From: an uncultured Lachnospiraceae bacterium
GTDB lineage: Bacteria; Bacillota_A; Clostridia; Lachnospirales; Lachnospiraceae
DNA: 23,254 nucleotides
NCBI GenBank assembly: GCA_910585355.1
Contig: CAJUDN010000034.1
Location: 1 to 23,254 of the forward strand
Reading direction: 5' to 3'
The notes under the pieces are model-generated. The model ran no database searches. It was not told the DNA's origin and saw only the letters and a program-made list of their open reading frames with translations. This document shows, piece after piece, positions 1 to 8,075 of the stretch. The position numbers and the translations under genes are program-made. How positions within the stretch are numbered: the stretch's first letter is position 1; every line of letters starts with the position of its first letter.

Positions 1-10
1 ATTATACCTG

Positions 11-49
11 TGCATACCGGTTTCTGCGTTCACCGCAGAAAGCCGTGCA
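11..49 (+). other. Hairpin upstream of rex
   Basis: TTTCTGCG (21-28) and CGCAGAAA (34-41) form a perfect 8-bp stem with a 5-nt loop. Pairing continues imperfectly outward through TGCA at 11-14 and at the far side. No T-run follows, so it is not an obvious intrinsic terminator. It could be the end of an upstream transcript or a leader structure. Confidence 0.45.
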
Positions 50-65
50 CATCCCCCCTGGAGGG

Positions 66-109
66 ATATCATGTCTGGAGGACATGATATAATGTCGTTA
101 GACATTATA
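66..109. promoter_or_regulatory. Two tandem palindromes before rex, possible operator pair
   Basis: ATATCATGTC (66-75) pairs with GACATGATAT (81-90), and TATAATGTC (88-96) pairs with GACATTATA (101-109). Both share the core ATGTC-N4/5-GACAT. Their centres (about 78 and 98.5) lie roughly two helical turns apart, and two TATAAT-like strings fall inside them. This fits a double operator over the rex promoter. No good -35 box was found at the right spacing, and the palindromes do not match the known clostridial Rex box (TTGTTAA-N4-TTAACAA). They could also act as RNA hairpins. Confidence 0.45.
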
Positions 110-157
110 ATGGTAACATGAAAGAACAGAGACTTCATGAGAAGGTGAATTGATAAC

Positions 158-844
158 ATGGCAGATGAAAGACAGATTTCAAAGGCGGTAATTTCCAGGC
201 TGCCACGATATTACAGGTATCTGGGCGAGCTGATGGAAGAGGGAATTGAGCGGATCTCATCCAATGAGCTCAGTGCGAGAATGAAAGTTACCGCATCTCA
301 GATTCGGCAGGATTTGAACAACTTCGGCGGTTTCGGACAGCAGGGATATGGCTATAATGTAAAATATTTGTATACAGAGATTGCGCGGATTCTTGGAATA
401 GACAGACAGCATAATCTTGTGATTATCGGCGCGGGAAATCTCGGACAGGCAATTGCGAACTATACAAATTTTGAAAAACGCGGATTTATTATTAAAGGAA
501 TGTTTGATATCAATCCGAGGCTCATCGGACTTGTGGTCCGCGGCGTGGAAATCCGTGGAATTGATGATCTGGAACAATTTATCGTGGACAATGAGGTGCA
601 GATAGCGGCGTTAACGATTCCAAAGTCAAAAGCTCCGGAAATAGCGGATCGCCTTGTGAAAGCCGGTATTAAGGCCATATGGAATTTTGCCCACACAGAT
701 CTGGCGGTACCGGAGGATGTGGTGGTGGAGAATGTTCATCTGTCGGAGAGCCTGATGCGCTTATCCTACCGTGTCTGCAGCCTTCAGGACGAGCGAGAGC
801 GGAAAGCCAAGGAGATGGCAGAAAAAAGCGGGAAATGTAATTGA
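158..844 (+). CDS. rex: Redox-sensing transcriptional repressor Rex
   Basis: This is a full-length 228-residue Rex. Rex is a cytoplasmic homodimeric repressor that senses the NADH/NAD+ ratio and controls fermentation and respiration genes. The N-terminal winged helix (about 1-80) contains the typical run around TASQIRQDLNNFGGFGQQGYG. The Rossmann nucleotide-binding motif GAGNLG is at 91-96. The C-terminus carries the expected LSYRVCSLQ segment. The start is the ATG at 158, preceded by a GAGAAGGTGA ribosome binding site. It is the first gene of the rex-acpS-nnr-alr-mazF run, and acpS starts 2 nt after its stop codon. The twin palindromes just upstream may control it, although they are not a standard Rex site. 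Confidence 0.96.
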   Translation: MADERQISKAVISRLPRYYRYLGELMEEGIERISSNELSARMKVTASQIRQDLNNFGGFGQQGYGYNVKYLYTEIARILGIDRQHNLVIIGAGNLGQAIANYTNFEKRGFIIKGMFDINPRLIGLVVRGVEIRGIDDLEQFIVDNEVQIAALTIPKSKAPEIADRLVKAGIKAIWNFAHTDLAVPEDVVVENVHLSESLMRLSYRVCSLQDERERKAKEMAEKSGKCN

Positions 845-845
845 C

Positions 846-1214
846 ATGTTGACAGGAGTAGGCTGTGATTTAATTGAAATAAAACGAATGGAAAAGGCCT
901 GTGAAAAAGAGGCCTTTTTATCGCGTGTCTATACAGAAGAAGAGCGCCGGCAGGCGGGGGGGAGGCCCTCTGTTCTGGCCGGCTCTTTTGCGGTCAAGGA
1001 GGCTGTGGCAAAGGTCTTTGGGACCGGATTCCGGGAATTCATGCCCAAGGATATTGAAGTGCTCCGGGATCCCTTTGGAAAGCCCTATGTGGTTCTCCAT
1101 GGAAAAGCGAAAGAAACGGCAGAAAAAAAGGGAATACAGAGAATTGAGGTATCCATTTCTGACACAAGGGAGCACGCCATGGCTTTTGCTGTGGGGGAAG
1201 GAGAAAAAACATGA
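846..1214 (+). CDS. acpS: Holo-[acyl-carrier-protein] synthase AcpS
   Basis: The enzyme transfers 4'-phosphopantetheine from CoA to the serine of apo-ACP, switching on fatty-acid synthesis in the cytoplasm. The 122-residue length is normal for the AcpS family. The metal-binding GVGCDLIEI motif is at the N-terminus (Asp8), and FAVKEAVAKVFGTG (about 48-61) carries the conserved Glu52 and Lys. The reading frame is open further upstream to 771, but the family N-terminus MLTGVGCDL fixes the ATG at 846, 1 nt after the rex stop codon. No strong Shine-Dalgarno is visible, so translational coupling to rex is likely. Its stop overlaps the nnr start (ATGA, 1211-1214). Confidence 0.95.
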   Translation: MLTGVGCDLIEIKRMEKACEKEAFLSRVYTEEERRQAGGRPSVLAGSFAVKEAVAKVFGTGFREFMPKDIEVLRDPFGKPYVVLHGKAKETAEKKGIQRIEVSISDTREHAMAFAVGEGEKT

Positions 1215-2752
1215 GATATCTGGTGACAGGGAAGGAAATGAAAGAAATTGATAAAAGGTCCATTGAGGAATTTGGAATTCCTTCCATGGTTCTCATGGAG
1301 CGGGCGGCTCTTGAGGTGGCAAAAAAGGCAGAGGAGATTTTAAAAAAGAAGGAAGCAGAGACAGGAAAAAAAGGGACGGTCTGGGCGGTCTGCGGTCTGG
1401 GGAACAACGGAGCCGACGGCGTGGCGGCGGCCAGAATGCTGTTTCTGCATGGATTTTGTGTTTCCGTAATTCTGCCCGGCGCAGAGGGGCGAAAAAGTGA
1501 GGAGATGGAGGCGCAGCTTGCCATTGCCGGAAAGCTTAAAATTCCTGTATTTACGGCAGAGGATTTTATACCGGGAAGCTGCGATCTCATCATTGACGCT
1601 GTTTTCGGAATCGGACTGTCCAGAAATGTGGAAGGGCCCTATGAGGCGCTCATTGACTTAATGGGAACGCAAAAAGACGCGGCGGTGGTATCTGTGGACA
1701 TCCCTTCGGGAATCAATTCCGACACCGGAGCCGTGATGGGATGTGCGGTGCAGGCGGATGTGACGGTTACTTTTGGAGAAAAGAAACTGGGGCAGGCGCT
1801 GTTTCCGGGAAGAGAGGCCTGCGGGGAACTGCTTGTGGCTGATATCGGCTTTGTTCCGGAGGAAAAGGAGAAGGCAGGGACCTATGCTTTATGCCATACC
1901 AGAGAAGATCTGAAGAAGATTCCCAAAAGAAAGCCTGATTCCCACAAGGGAACTTATGGAAAAATTCTTGTTATCGCAGGTTCTCCCGGAATGGCCGGGG
2001 CGGCGTACTTTTCCGCGCTTGCGGCGTACAGGACAGGAGCGGGTCTTGTGAAGGCGGTGACTCCGGAGGAAAACAGGAGTGTTTTGCAGGGGCTTCTTCC
2101 GGAGGCTGTCCTTTCCACCTATGAAACAGAACAGGCCGTAAGAGAGCCGGAAGAGTTCCGGGAATATTTAAAGAAACAGACAGACTGGGCCGATGTCATT
2201 GTACTGGGGCCGGGAATTGGCGTTTCGGAATGTGGAAGGATTATGGTGGAGGCTGTCTTAAAAAACGCCTATGTGCCTGTTATCCTGGATGCAGACGCTA
2301 TCAATCTTGCCGCCCGGTATCCGTATTTAAAGGGATATTTTACAGAAAACATCATGCTGACGCCCCACCTCTCAGAGTTTTCAAGGCTTAGCGGCCAGTC
2401 CGTGGAGGAGACAAAGGAAAATCTGGTTTCCGCGGCGAAGGGCCTGCCAGATCAGTACGGCGCCACCTGTGTGTTAAAAGATGCGGCCACTGTGACGGCC
2501 AGGAAAGACGGGAAGGTGTTTGTGAACACCAGCGGTTCTCCGGCCATGGCCAAGGGAGGGTCCGGCGATGTGCTTACGGGAATCATTGCGGGGCTTCTGG
2601 CTCTGGGCATGGACGAGTGTGAGGCGGCTTCTCTGGGGGTCTATGTGCACGGACTGGCAGGAGAGCGGGCTGCAGAAAAATTCGGCGTTCATTCTGTTCT
2701 GGCCAGTCAGATTGCAGATTGCGTGGGGGAGGTTATCAATGAAACAGTTTGA
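1211..2752 (+). CDS. nnr: Bifunctional NAD(P)H-hydrate epimerase/dehydratase
   Basis: This is a metabolite-repair enzyme. The N-terminal YjeF_N domain (about 1-215) epimerises damaged NAD(P)HX, and the C-terminal carbohydrate-kinase-like domain (about 225-513) dehydrates S-NAD(P)HX back to NAD(P)H using ADP. Visible motifs are GNNGADGVAAARML (consensus GNNGGDG) and VDIPSGINSDTG in the first half. The second half has GTYGKILVIAGSPGMAGAA, LGPGIG, LDADAIN, LTPHLSEF and GGSGDVLTGIIAG. The 513-residue length matches fused bacterial Nnr proteins. The start ATG overlaps the acpS stop by 4 nt and the end overlaps alr by 14 nt, so the genes are probably translated in a coupled way. The rex-acpS-nnr neighbourhood links redox sensing with cofactor repair, although that link is inference. 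Confidence 0.95.
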   Translation: MRYLVTGKEMKEIDKRSIEEFGIPSMVLMERAALEVAKKAEEILKKKEAETGKKGTVWAVCGLGNNGADGVAAARMLFLHGFCVSVILPGAEGRKSEEMEAQLAIAGKLKIPVFTAEDFIPGSCDLIIDAVFGIGLSRNVEGPYEALIDLMGTQKDAAVVSVDIPSGINSDTGAVMGCAVQADVTVTFGEKKLGQALFPGREACGELLVADIGFVPEEKEKAGTYALCHTREDLKKIPKRKPDSHKGTYGKILVIAGSPGMAGAAYFSALAAYRTGAGLVKAVTPEENRSVLQGLLPEAVLSTYETEQAVREPEEFREYLKKQTDWADVIVLGPGIGVSECGRIMVEAVLKNAYVPVILDADAINLAARYPYLKGYFTENIMLTPHLSEFSRLSGQSVEETKENLVSAAKGLPDQYGATCVLKDAATVTARKDGKVFVNTSGSPAMAKGGSGDVLTGIIAGLLALGMDECEAASLGVYVHGLAGERAAEKFGVHSVLASQIADCVGEVINETV

Positions 2753-3917
2753 TCGGGTATACGCAAAGATATATCTGGACAGAATTGAGGAAAACATGGG
2801 AGCCATGCAGAGAAACCTCACGGCCGGCACCATGATCATCGGGGTGGTGAAGGCCGACGGATATGGTCATGGCGCCGTCGCCGTTGCAAAAACCATAAAC
2901 CGGTTCGTTTCCGCGTTTGCCACGGCCACAGTGGAGGAGGCTTTGCAGCTTAGAAAGCATGGAGTTAAAAAGGGAATTCTGGTTTTAGGCGCCGTTCCCC
3001 CGGGCCGGTTTGATGTACTGGTTCAGGAAGGAATACGGCCGTCCATGTTTCATCTCTCCCAGACGCAGCACCTCTCACAGAGGGCCGTTTCCATGGGAAA
3101 AACAGCCAAAATCCATGTGGCTGTGGACACGGGAATGAGCCGCATCGGCGTGAGTCCCACAATGGAGTCGGCGCGGATGGTAAAGGAAATGTCCATGCTT
3201 CCGGGCATTGAAATTGAGGGAATGTTCACTCATTTTGCCAGGGCTGATGAAACTGACAAAGCTTCCGCAAGGGAGCAGCTTCGGAAATTTAAGGAATTTA
3301 TTTGCATGGTGCGCGACCTTGGGGTAACCGTTCCGATCTGCCACTGTTCCAACAGCGCTGCAATCCTGGATATGAAGGAAGCAAATCTGGATGCCGTGCG
3401 GGCGGGGATTGCCATCTACGGGCTGTATCCGTCAGATGAGGTGATAAAAAGCGCGGTGCCCGTGAAGCCTGCCATGGAACTTAAGAGTTTTCTTACCAAT
3501 ATAAAGGAGATTGGGCCTGGCACGGAGGTAAGCTACGGAGGAACTTTCCGGGCGGAAAGCCCTGTGCGGGTAGGCACCGTCAGCATCGGATACGCGGACG
3601 GATACCCAAGGAACCTTTCGGGCCGCGGCCATGTGCTGGTGCGCGAAAAACGGGCGCCCATTTTAGGGCGGATCTGCATGGACCAGCTTATGGTAGATCT
3701 GACAAAGATCCCGGAAGCGAGGGAATGGGACGAGGTAACATTAATCGGCCGGGACGGCCGGGAGGAAATCACTGTGGAGGAGATCGCCTTAAAAAGCGGC
3801 GGCTTCCATTATGAGCTTCCCTGCCTTATGGGAAAACGGGTTCCCAGGCTGTATGTGTATCAGGGGCGGATCATAGGAACTTTTACCTGCGAGGATGGAG
3901 AATACGAAGGATTTTAG
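2739..3917 (+). CDS. alr: Alanine racemase
   Basis: This is a PLP-dependent racemase that interconverts L- and D-alanine for peptidoglycan synthesis. It has 392 residues, typical of the family. The PLP lysine is K38 in VVKADGYGHG, and the second catalytic base is Y266 in SYGGTF. Further signatures are HCSNSAAIL, RAGIAIYGLYP, VSIGYADGYPRNLSGRG and RICMDQLMVDLT. The frame is open upstream to 2568, but the ATG at 2739 is chosen because GGGGGAGG lies 6 nt before it and the family N-terminus fits. It overlaps the last 14 nt of nnr. In Firmicutes alr is classically followed by an antitoxin/toxin pair. Here only the toxin gene follows. Confidence 0.96.
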   Translation: MKQFDRVYAKIYLDRIEENMGAMQRNLTAGTMIIGVVKADGYGHGAVAVAKTINRFVSAFATATVEEALQLRKHGVKKGILVLGAVPPGRFDVLVQEGIRPSMFHLSQTQHLSQRAVSMGKTAKIHVAVDTGMSRIGVSPTMESARMVKEMSMLPGIEIEGMFTHFARADETDKASAREQLRKFKEFICMVRDLGVTVPICHCSNSAAILDMKEANLDAVRAGIAIYGLYPSDEVIKSAVPVKPAMELKSFLTNIKEIGPGTEVSYGGTFRAESPVRVGTVSIGYADGYPRNLSGRGHVLVREKRAPILGRICMDQLMVDLTKIPEAREWDEVTLIGRDGREEITVEEIALKSGGFHYELPCLMGKRVPRLYVYQGRIIGTFTCEDGEYEGF

Positions 3918-4011
3918 GAGGGCATTTTTAGTCTGGCTGCATAAGGTAATCATAGAATGTCAATACTATCGGTACGGGGATTCCCGAAAACGATTGTGGA
4001 GAGTGAGTTTT

Positions 4012-4359
4012 TTGATTATCAGACGCGGTGATATTTATTATGCGGATCTTCGCCCTGTGGTTGGGTCTGAACAGGGGGGAATCCGGCCGGTGCTTATTAT
4101 ACAGAACGATGTGGGAAACAAGCACAGCCCGACGGTCATCTGTGCTGCTATCACTTCCAAAATGAACAAAGCAAAGCTACCCACCCATGTGGAGCTGAGC
4201 GCGAGACAGTGTGACATGGTCAAGGATTCGGTGATTCTTTTAGAACAGCTGAGAACCATTGACAAGCAGAGACTGCGGGAAAAAATCTGCCACATTGACG
4301 GCATTCTGCAGGAGAGAGTCGACGAAGCCCTGAAAATCAGCCTGGAGCTTCTTACATAA
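4012..4359 (+). CDS. mazF: MazF/PemK (EndoA-like) endoribonuclease toxin
   Basis: The 115-residue protein is a close match in length and sequence pattern to Bacillus EndoA/MazF, a sequence-specific mRNA interferase. Recognisable segments are RRGDIYYADLRPVVGSEQGG, RPVLIIQND (beta-barrel core), AAITSKMNKAKLPTHVEL, SVILLEQLRTIDKQRL and VDEALKISL. The start is probably the TTG at 4012, because GGAGAG (3998-4003) sits 8 nt upstream and this gives the family N-terminus (M)IIRRGD. A GTG at 4003 is an alternative, and the frame is open back into alr. The usual antitoxin gene between alr and mazF is missing, since only 94 nt separate them. It could be neutralised by an unlinked antitoxin or be a housekeeping orphan. 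Confidence 0.93.
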   Translation: MIIRRGDIYYADLRPVVGSEQGGIRPVLIIQNDVGNKHSPTVICAAITSKMNKAKLPTHVELSARQCDMVKDSVILLEQLRTIDKQRLREKICHIDGILQERVDEALKISLELLT

Positions 4360-4381
4360 GCCTGTAAGTTTTATGCTTTGG

Positions 4382-4410
4382 TTGACGAACTGTGGCAACA
4401 ATGCTATATT
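4382..4410 (+). promoter_or_regulatory. Sigma-A promoter for the CNNM/CBS gene
   Basis: TTGACG (4382-4387), a 17-nt spacer and TATATT (4405-4410). It lies just after the mazF stop and about 208 nt before the next start codon, so the transcript leader would contain the repeat element at 4440-4590. Confidence 0.7.
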
Positions 4411-4439
4411 GGATTACAGAAATAATTACAAAAGAAATC

Positions 4440-4590
4440 GTAACCGTTTTGCCGCAAGTCTTCTTGCCCGTTTACAGCGTACAAGAAGCGCAGGGTATTC
4501 GCCCTATGAAGCTTAAGAGAAAAATTTGCTTATGAATATAAGCTTTCATAAGCGGCTTTTCTCTTAAACTTCGCACGGCTGGATTGTTAC
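4440..4590 (+). repeat. Cloverleaf-like intergenic repeat, copy 1
   Basis: Outer arms GTAAC (4440-4444)/GCCG (4451-4454) pair with CGGC (4576-4579)/GTTAC (4586-4590). Hairpin 1 is CTTCTTGCCCG (4460-4470) with CGTACAAGAAG (4478-4488). Hairpin 2 is GGG/CCC around 4493-4504. Hairpin 3 is TTAAGAGAAAA (4513-4523) with TTTTCTCTTAA (4557-4567), containing an inner perfect stem GCTTATGAA (4528-4536)/TTCATAAGC (4545-4553). Block order and the conserved strings CTTCTTGCCCG, ACAAGAAG, TATGAAG, CTTCGCA and GTTAC match the copies at 8069, 22967 and 23124. It lies in the predicted 5' leader of the following gene. Confidence 0.75.
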
Positions 4591-4617
4591 AGGGAAAGAA
4601 GGAGAGTATATTTTTTC

Positions 4618-5988
4618 ATGGACGATGGGAATTCGTGGATAGGGATTTTACTTTTGTTTGCCGCTGTTGTGGTATTTTACGCGATTTATGGTTTTGGAGC
4701 GGCGGTACAGGCCTTAAATACCAGCGCTCTGGAAGATGAGCGGGACGAAGGAAATAAGAAGGCCGAGCGCCTCTTACATATTCAGGAAAATCCATACCAG
4801 TTTATCCGTACCAATCAGGTTATCACCTGTTTTGTGGGACTGGCATTGGGGAGTTTTTCCATTTCGGCGGTGTCCGGATACTGTCGAAGGGTTTTTTCCG
4901 GAGCGTTTGCGGTGCCGTCTGCCGTGAATACCGTCCTTTCTTATTTAATTGCGTTTCTGACAGTAGTGTTTTTTATGGTCTGTCTGGGAATCATCATTCC
5001 AAAGCGGCTGGCGGCAAAGAGTCCTATCCGCTTCTGTTACCGGCTGCTCCCTCTGGTGGACGGAATGATGAAAGTGATGCGGCCTTTCACCTGGCTTATT
5101 GAAACAGTTTCTTATGTGGTCTTAAAGGCGATGGGAATTGACATTCATGTGCTGGATGATAAGGTGACAGAGGAAGACATCATGTATATGGTCAATGAGG
5201 GTCATGACCAGGGAGTTCTGGAGGCCAGCGAAGCCGAGATGATTACAAATATCTTTGAGTTTGACGATAAAGAGGCGGCCGATATTATGACCCACAGAAA
5301 GAATGTGGTGGCCCTTTCCAAAGATATGACTCTTAAAGAGACAGTGGATTTTATAGTGAAGGAGTCCATTAACTCCAGATTTCCCGTCTATGAAGAGGAT
5401 ATTGACAATATCATAGGCGTCCTGCACATGCGGGACGTACTGTCTTTTGCAGAGGTCTTGGAATTTCTGGATATGCCCATCGGCAAAATTGACGGCCTTC
5501 TGCGGGAAGCTCGTTTTATTCCTGAGACGAAGAATATAAGCGCTTTGTTTAAGGAGATGCAGTCAGAAAAAATACACATGGAAATCATTATTGATGAGTA
5601 TGGACAGACTGCCGGAATTGTCACCATGGAGGATATTCTGGAGGAAATTGTCGGAAACATCATGGATGAGTATGATGATGAGGAGCCGGATATTGTGTCC
5701 AAAGGGAACGATACCTACGAGCTTTCCGGAATGGCAACCTTAGACGATGTAGAGGATGCGCTTTTCATGAAGTTTGACGAGGATGATAAGGATAATTTCG
5801 ATACCCTGAACGGGTTCCTCATTTCCAGACTGGGACATCTTCCTGAGGAGGACGAGAAGGCGCGGGTGTTGTTTAGGGACTACCAGTTTGACATCGAAAA
5901 AGTAGAAAATAAGACCATACAGACGGTGGTGGCAAAAAAAGTGCCGGAGGAAGAACAAAAGGAAGACGGAAAAGAAAAGGAAGAATAA
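4618..5988 (+). CDS. CNNM/CBS-domain membrane protein (TlyC/CorC-type hemolysin family)
   Basis: This is a predicted inner-membrane protein of 456 residues, of the family implicated in divalent-cation (Mg/Co) efflux or transport and often labelled hemolysin. The N-terminal CNNM region (about 1-190) has hydrophobic helices near 7-27, 60-80, 95-125 and 140-170. A CBS pair follows (about 210-335), with MTHRKNVVAL and TAGIVTMEDILEEIVGNI as landmarks. A CorC_HlyC domain spans about 355-440 (YELSGMATLDDVEDAL, DTLNGFLISRLGHLP). The tail is lysine- and glutamate-rich. The ATG at 4618 has AAGGAG about 13 nt upstream, a rather long spacing, but no better start is visible. It has its own promoter at 4382 and a hairpin terminator after the stop. 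The substrate cannot be told from sequence. Confidence 0.9.
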   Translation: MDDGNSWIGILLLFAAVVVFYAIYGFGAAVQALNTSALEDERDEGNKKAERLLHIQENPYQFIRTNQVITCFVGLALGSFSISAVSGYCRRVFSGAFAVPSAVNTVLSYLIAFLTVVFFMVCLGIIIPKRLAAKSPIRFCYRLLPLVDGMMKVMRPFTWLIETVSYVVLKAMGIDIHVLDDKVTEEDIMYMVNEGHDQGVLEASEAEMITNIFEFDDKEAADIMTHRKNVVALSKDMTLKETVDFIVKESINSRFPVYEEDIDNIIGVLHMRDVLSFAEVLEFLDMPIGKIDGLLREARFIPETKNISALFKEMQSEKIHMEIIIDEYGQTAGIVTMEDILEEIVGNIMDEYDDEEPDIVSKGNDTYELSGMATLDDVEDALFMKFDEDDKDNFDTLNGFLISRLGHLPEEDEKARVLFRDYQFDIEKVENKTIQTVVAKKVPEEEQKEDGKEKEE

Positions 5989-5995
5989 AGGAAGA

Positions 5996-6026
5996 GGGAT
6001 GCCGATGGAAGGCATCCCCCTTTCTT
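5996..6026 (+). terminator. Intrinsic terminator of the CNNM/CBS gene
   Basis: GGGATGCC (5996-6003) pairs perfectly with GGCATCCC (6011-6018) around a 7-nt loop. A C/T-rich run (CCTTTCTTCTTT) follows, starting 7 nt after the stop codon. It may also slow transcripts coming from the convergent peptidase gene. Confidence 0.8.
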
Positions 6027-6088
6027 CTTTAAAAATCCATTGAAAATGGTCTGCGACGGTCTTAAGCGTCTCTGGCGCCTGAAAATCC

Positions 6089-8023
6089 TTATTTCAAATA
6101 AGTATTCATCCAGTTGATGATTTCTGTCATACGGTCGATGCGGTTTTCAGGTTTTCCGCCGCGGGATAACTCATGGTTTTCACCATGGAACAGGCAGAGT
6201 CTGGAGGGACAGCCGTTTCTCATGATGGCGCTGTACATGGCAAGTCCTTCCGCCATATAGCAGCGGTAGTCTTCGTCAGAGTGGATAAACAGAGTGGGAG
6301 TTTTGCAGTTTTCCGCGTATTTTAACGGAGACTGCTCCCAGAGGAGTTCAACGTTGTCCCTGGTGGTTCCGCCCTGGTTGTGGAGAATAAAGGTATGCCC
6401 GATATCAGAGTTATGTTCAAAGGAAACCCAGTTGGAGATGGAACGCTGGGAAGCGCCTGCTGCAAACCGGTTGGTGTGGCCCACGATCCAGTTGGTCATG
6501 AAGCCGCCGTAAGAACCGCCGGTAACGCCTACGTGGCTGGTATCAATCTGAGGATATCTCTTAAATACTTCATCGGTGAAATCCATCAGGTTCTGGTAGT
6601 CCACAGTACCGTAAATTCCATTGATGTTTCCAAAATCCGTTCCGCGTCCATCGGAACCTCTGGGGTTGCAGTAGAACACGAAGTAGCCTGCGCTTGCCCA
6701 CATCTGCATCTCGTGATGGAACACATCGGAGAATACGGTGCGGGGGCCGCCATGGATGTGAAGAATGGCCGGATAGGAAACGCCTTCTTTATAATCAGCC
6801 GGCTTCATAACCCATCCGTGAATTTCGTACCCGTCGCTGGCGGTGAAAGTAAAGCCCTCGGGCGTGCTGATGGAGTATTCCTCCGCAAGGCAGTCATTGA
6901 AGTGGGTGATCTGCTGGCCGTCCAGATAAAGCTCTGCAAGCTTTAAGCCCTGGAGTTCGCAGCTTACAAGGTGCTCTCCGTTTACATCAAAGCTGTCGCA
7001 GGAGCTGCCTTTTGTGAGGCTGTCGGAGATTGTGCCGTCAGCGGAAAGCTTTCTGAGCCATGCAAAGTCGTCCACGGTGGAGATAAAATAAAAGTCGCCG
7101 TTTAAAGCCTTATGACCGCGGCCGGCGCCGTATCTTGCGTCAGAGCCGACAGAGCCGGAGCCGATGGAAGCGTCATAGGGCAGATAATGGGTCAGGGACT
7201 TGTCCTTTAAGTTTAATTTGTAGAATTCACAGTATTTTGTATGGTCCTTGTAACCGGGATCCAGGGCGGCAACCAGCGCTTCGCTTTCGTTTAAGAGCTC
7301 AATGGCGCCTGTGTACATGGTTTCCGGTTCCAGCATGGTCTGGGTTTCGCCAGTTCTTAAGTTATATAGATAAATTCCTGCGTTCAAGCTGCGGACGCTC
7401 TGTTTCCAGGGATATGCCTTATAGAGCAGGAGTTCTCCGAAGACGGAGGATTCCATACAGTCTGTCCAGTCATCGGCAATGTAAGTAAGATTTTCGGTTT
7501 CACGGTCATAAACGGCAAGGCGGTTTCTTTTGGCGTTGGTGTAGCCCAAGCCGTTACCCCAGAAGGGAAGCTCATCGAATACTTCGTAGGATTTTTTCCT
7601 GGTATCTTTATAGTTGTCCTGATTGATGGTGAGTAAAAAACGGCCGTCGGGCAGTGTTTTGACGGCAGTCGCCTTCGCGGGAACGGTGAACGCTTCCAGA
7701 GCCTCGCCGCCCGTGGGGGAAATCTCATAAAAGCCGGTAACGGCCTCTCCGGCCTCCTGCTTTTTCTTTATCTCACTGCTTCTTGCAGCCGGGAACAAAA
7801 GCGTATTGTCCTTTGTCCAGGCGTATGTTTTGGCATCCCCTCCGCTGGTCAGCTTCAGTGTTTTCTTTTCGTTCAGATCGTAAACATAAAGATCTGCTTT
7901 GTAAGCATTTTCAGTCCTGTCCGCTGTGGATACCACGAAAGCAATATAGGCACCGTCAGGGGAAAAGGTTGGATTGCTCACGAACTGAAAGGAAAGAAAG
8001 GTATCGACTTCAATCTTTTTCAT
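6089..8023 (-). CDS. S9 family peptidase (prolyl oligopeptidase/acylaminoacyl peptidase type)
   Basis: This is a cytoplasmic serine peptidase of 644 residues with no signal peptide. The N-terminal half (about 1-385) has WD40-like/PD40 beta-propeller repeats (NPTFSPDGAYIAFV, LPDGRFLLTIN). The C-terminal alpha/beta hydrolase domain (about 390-644) carries oxyanion-region HIHGGP, nucleophile S504 in GGSYGG, the probable aspartate D585 in HSDEDYRC, and H617 in FHGENHELSRGG. The last string is typical of the acylaminoacyl/dipeptidyl S9C-type group, which cleaves short peptides. The start ATG has GGAGG about 9 nt upstream on the minus strand. The gene is monocistronic and convergent with the CNNM/CBS gene. 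The exact substrate class is not resolved. Confidence 0.94.
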   Translation of the reverse strand: MKKIEVDTFLSFQFVSNPTFSPDGAYIAFVVSTADRTENAYKADLYVYDLNEKKTLKLTSGGDAKTYAWTKDNTLLFPAARSSEIKKKQEAGEAVTGFYEISPTGGEALEAFTVPAKATAVKTLPDGRFLLTINQDNYKDTRKKSYEVFDELPFWGNGLGYTNAKRNRLAVYDRETENLTYIADDWTDCMESSVFGELLLYKAYPWKQSVRSLNAGIYLYNLRTGETQTMLEPETMYTGAIELLNESEALVAALDPGYKDHTKYCEFYKLNLKDKSLTHYLPYDASIGSGSVGSDARYGAGRGHKALNGDFYFISTVDDFAWLRKLSADGTISDSLTKGSSCDSFDVNGEHLVSCELQGLKLAELYLDGQQITHFNDCLAEEYSISTPEGFTFTASDGYEIHGWVMKPADYKEGVSYPAILHIHGGPRTVFSDVFHHEMQMWASAGYFVFYCNPRGSDGRGTDFGNINGIYGTVDYQNLMDFTDEVFKRYPQIDTSHVGVTGGSYGGFMTNWIVGHTNRFAAGASQRSISNWVSFEHNSDIGHTFILHNQGGTTRDNVELLWEQSPLKYAENCKTPTLFIHSDEDYRCYMAEGLAMYSAIMRNGCPSRLCLFHGENHELSRGGKPENRIDRMTEIINWMNTYLK

Positions 8024-8046
8024 TGCGCTTCCTCCATTTTTTGAGA

Positions 8047-8075
8047 ATTATACCTCTATAGTTATGTGCTGTTCA
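8047..8075 (-). promoter_or_regulatory. Probable sigma-A promoter of the S9 peptidase gene
   Basis: On the minus strand there is TGAACA (8075-8070), a 17-nt spacer and TATAAT (8052-8047), ending about 24 nt before the start codon. The -35 box falls in the outer arm of the repeat element at 8069-8230, so the repeat may contribute to the promoter. Confidence 0.55.

Noticed and set aside
771..845. Longer acpS starting at ATG 771
   Set aside because: It would overlap rex by 74 nt and add 25 residues not found in AcpS proteins.
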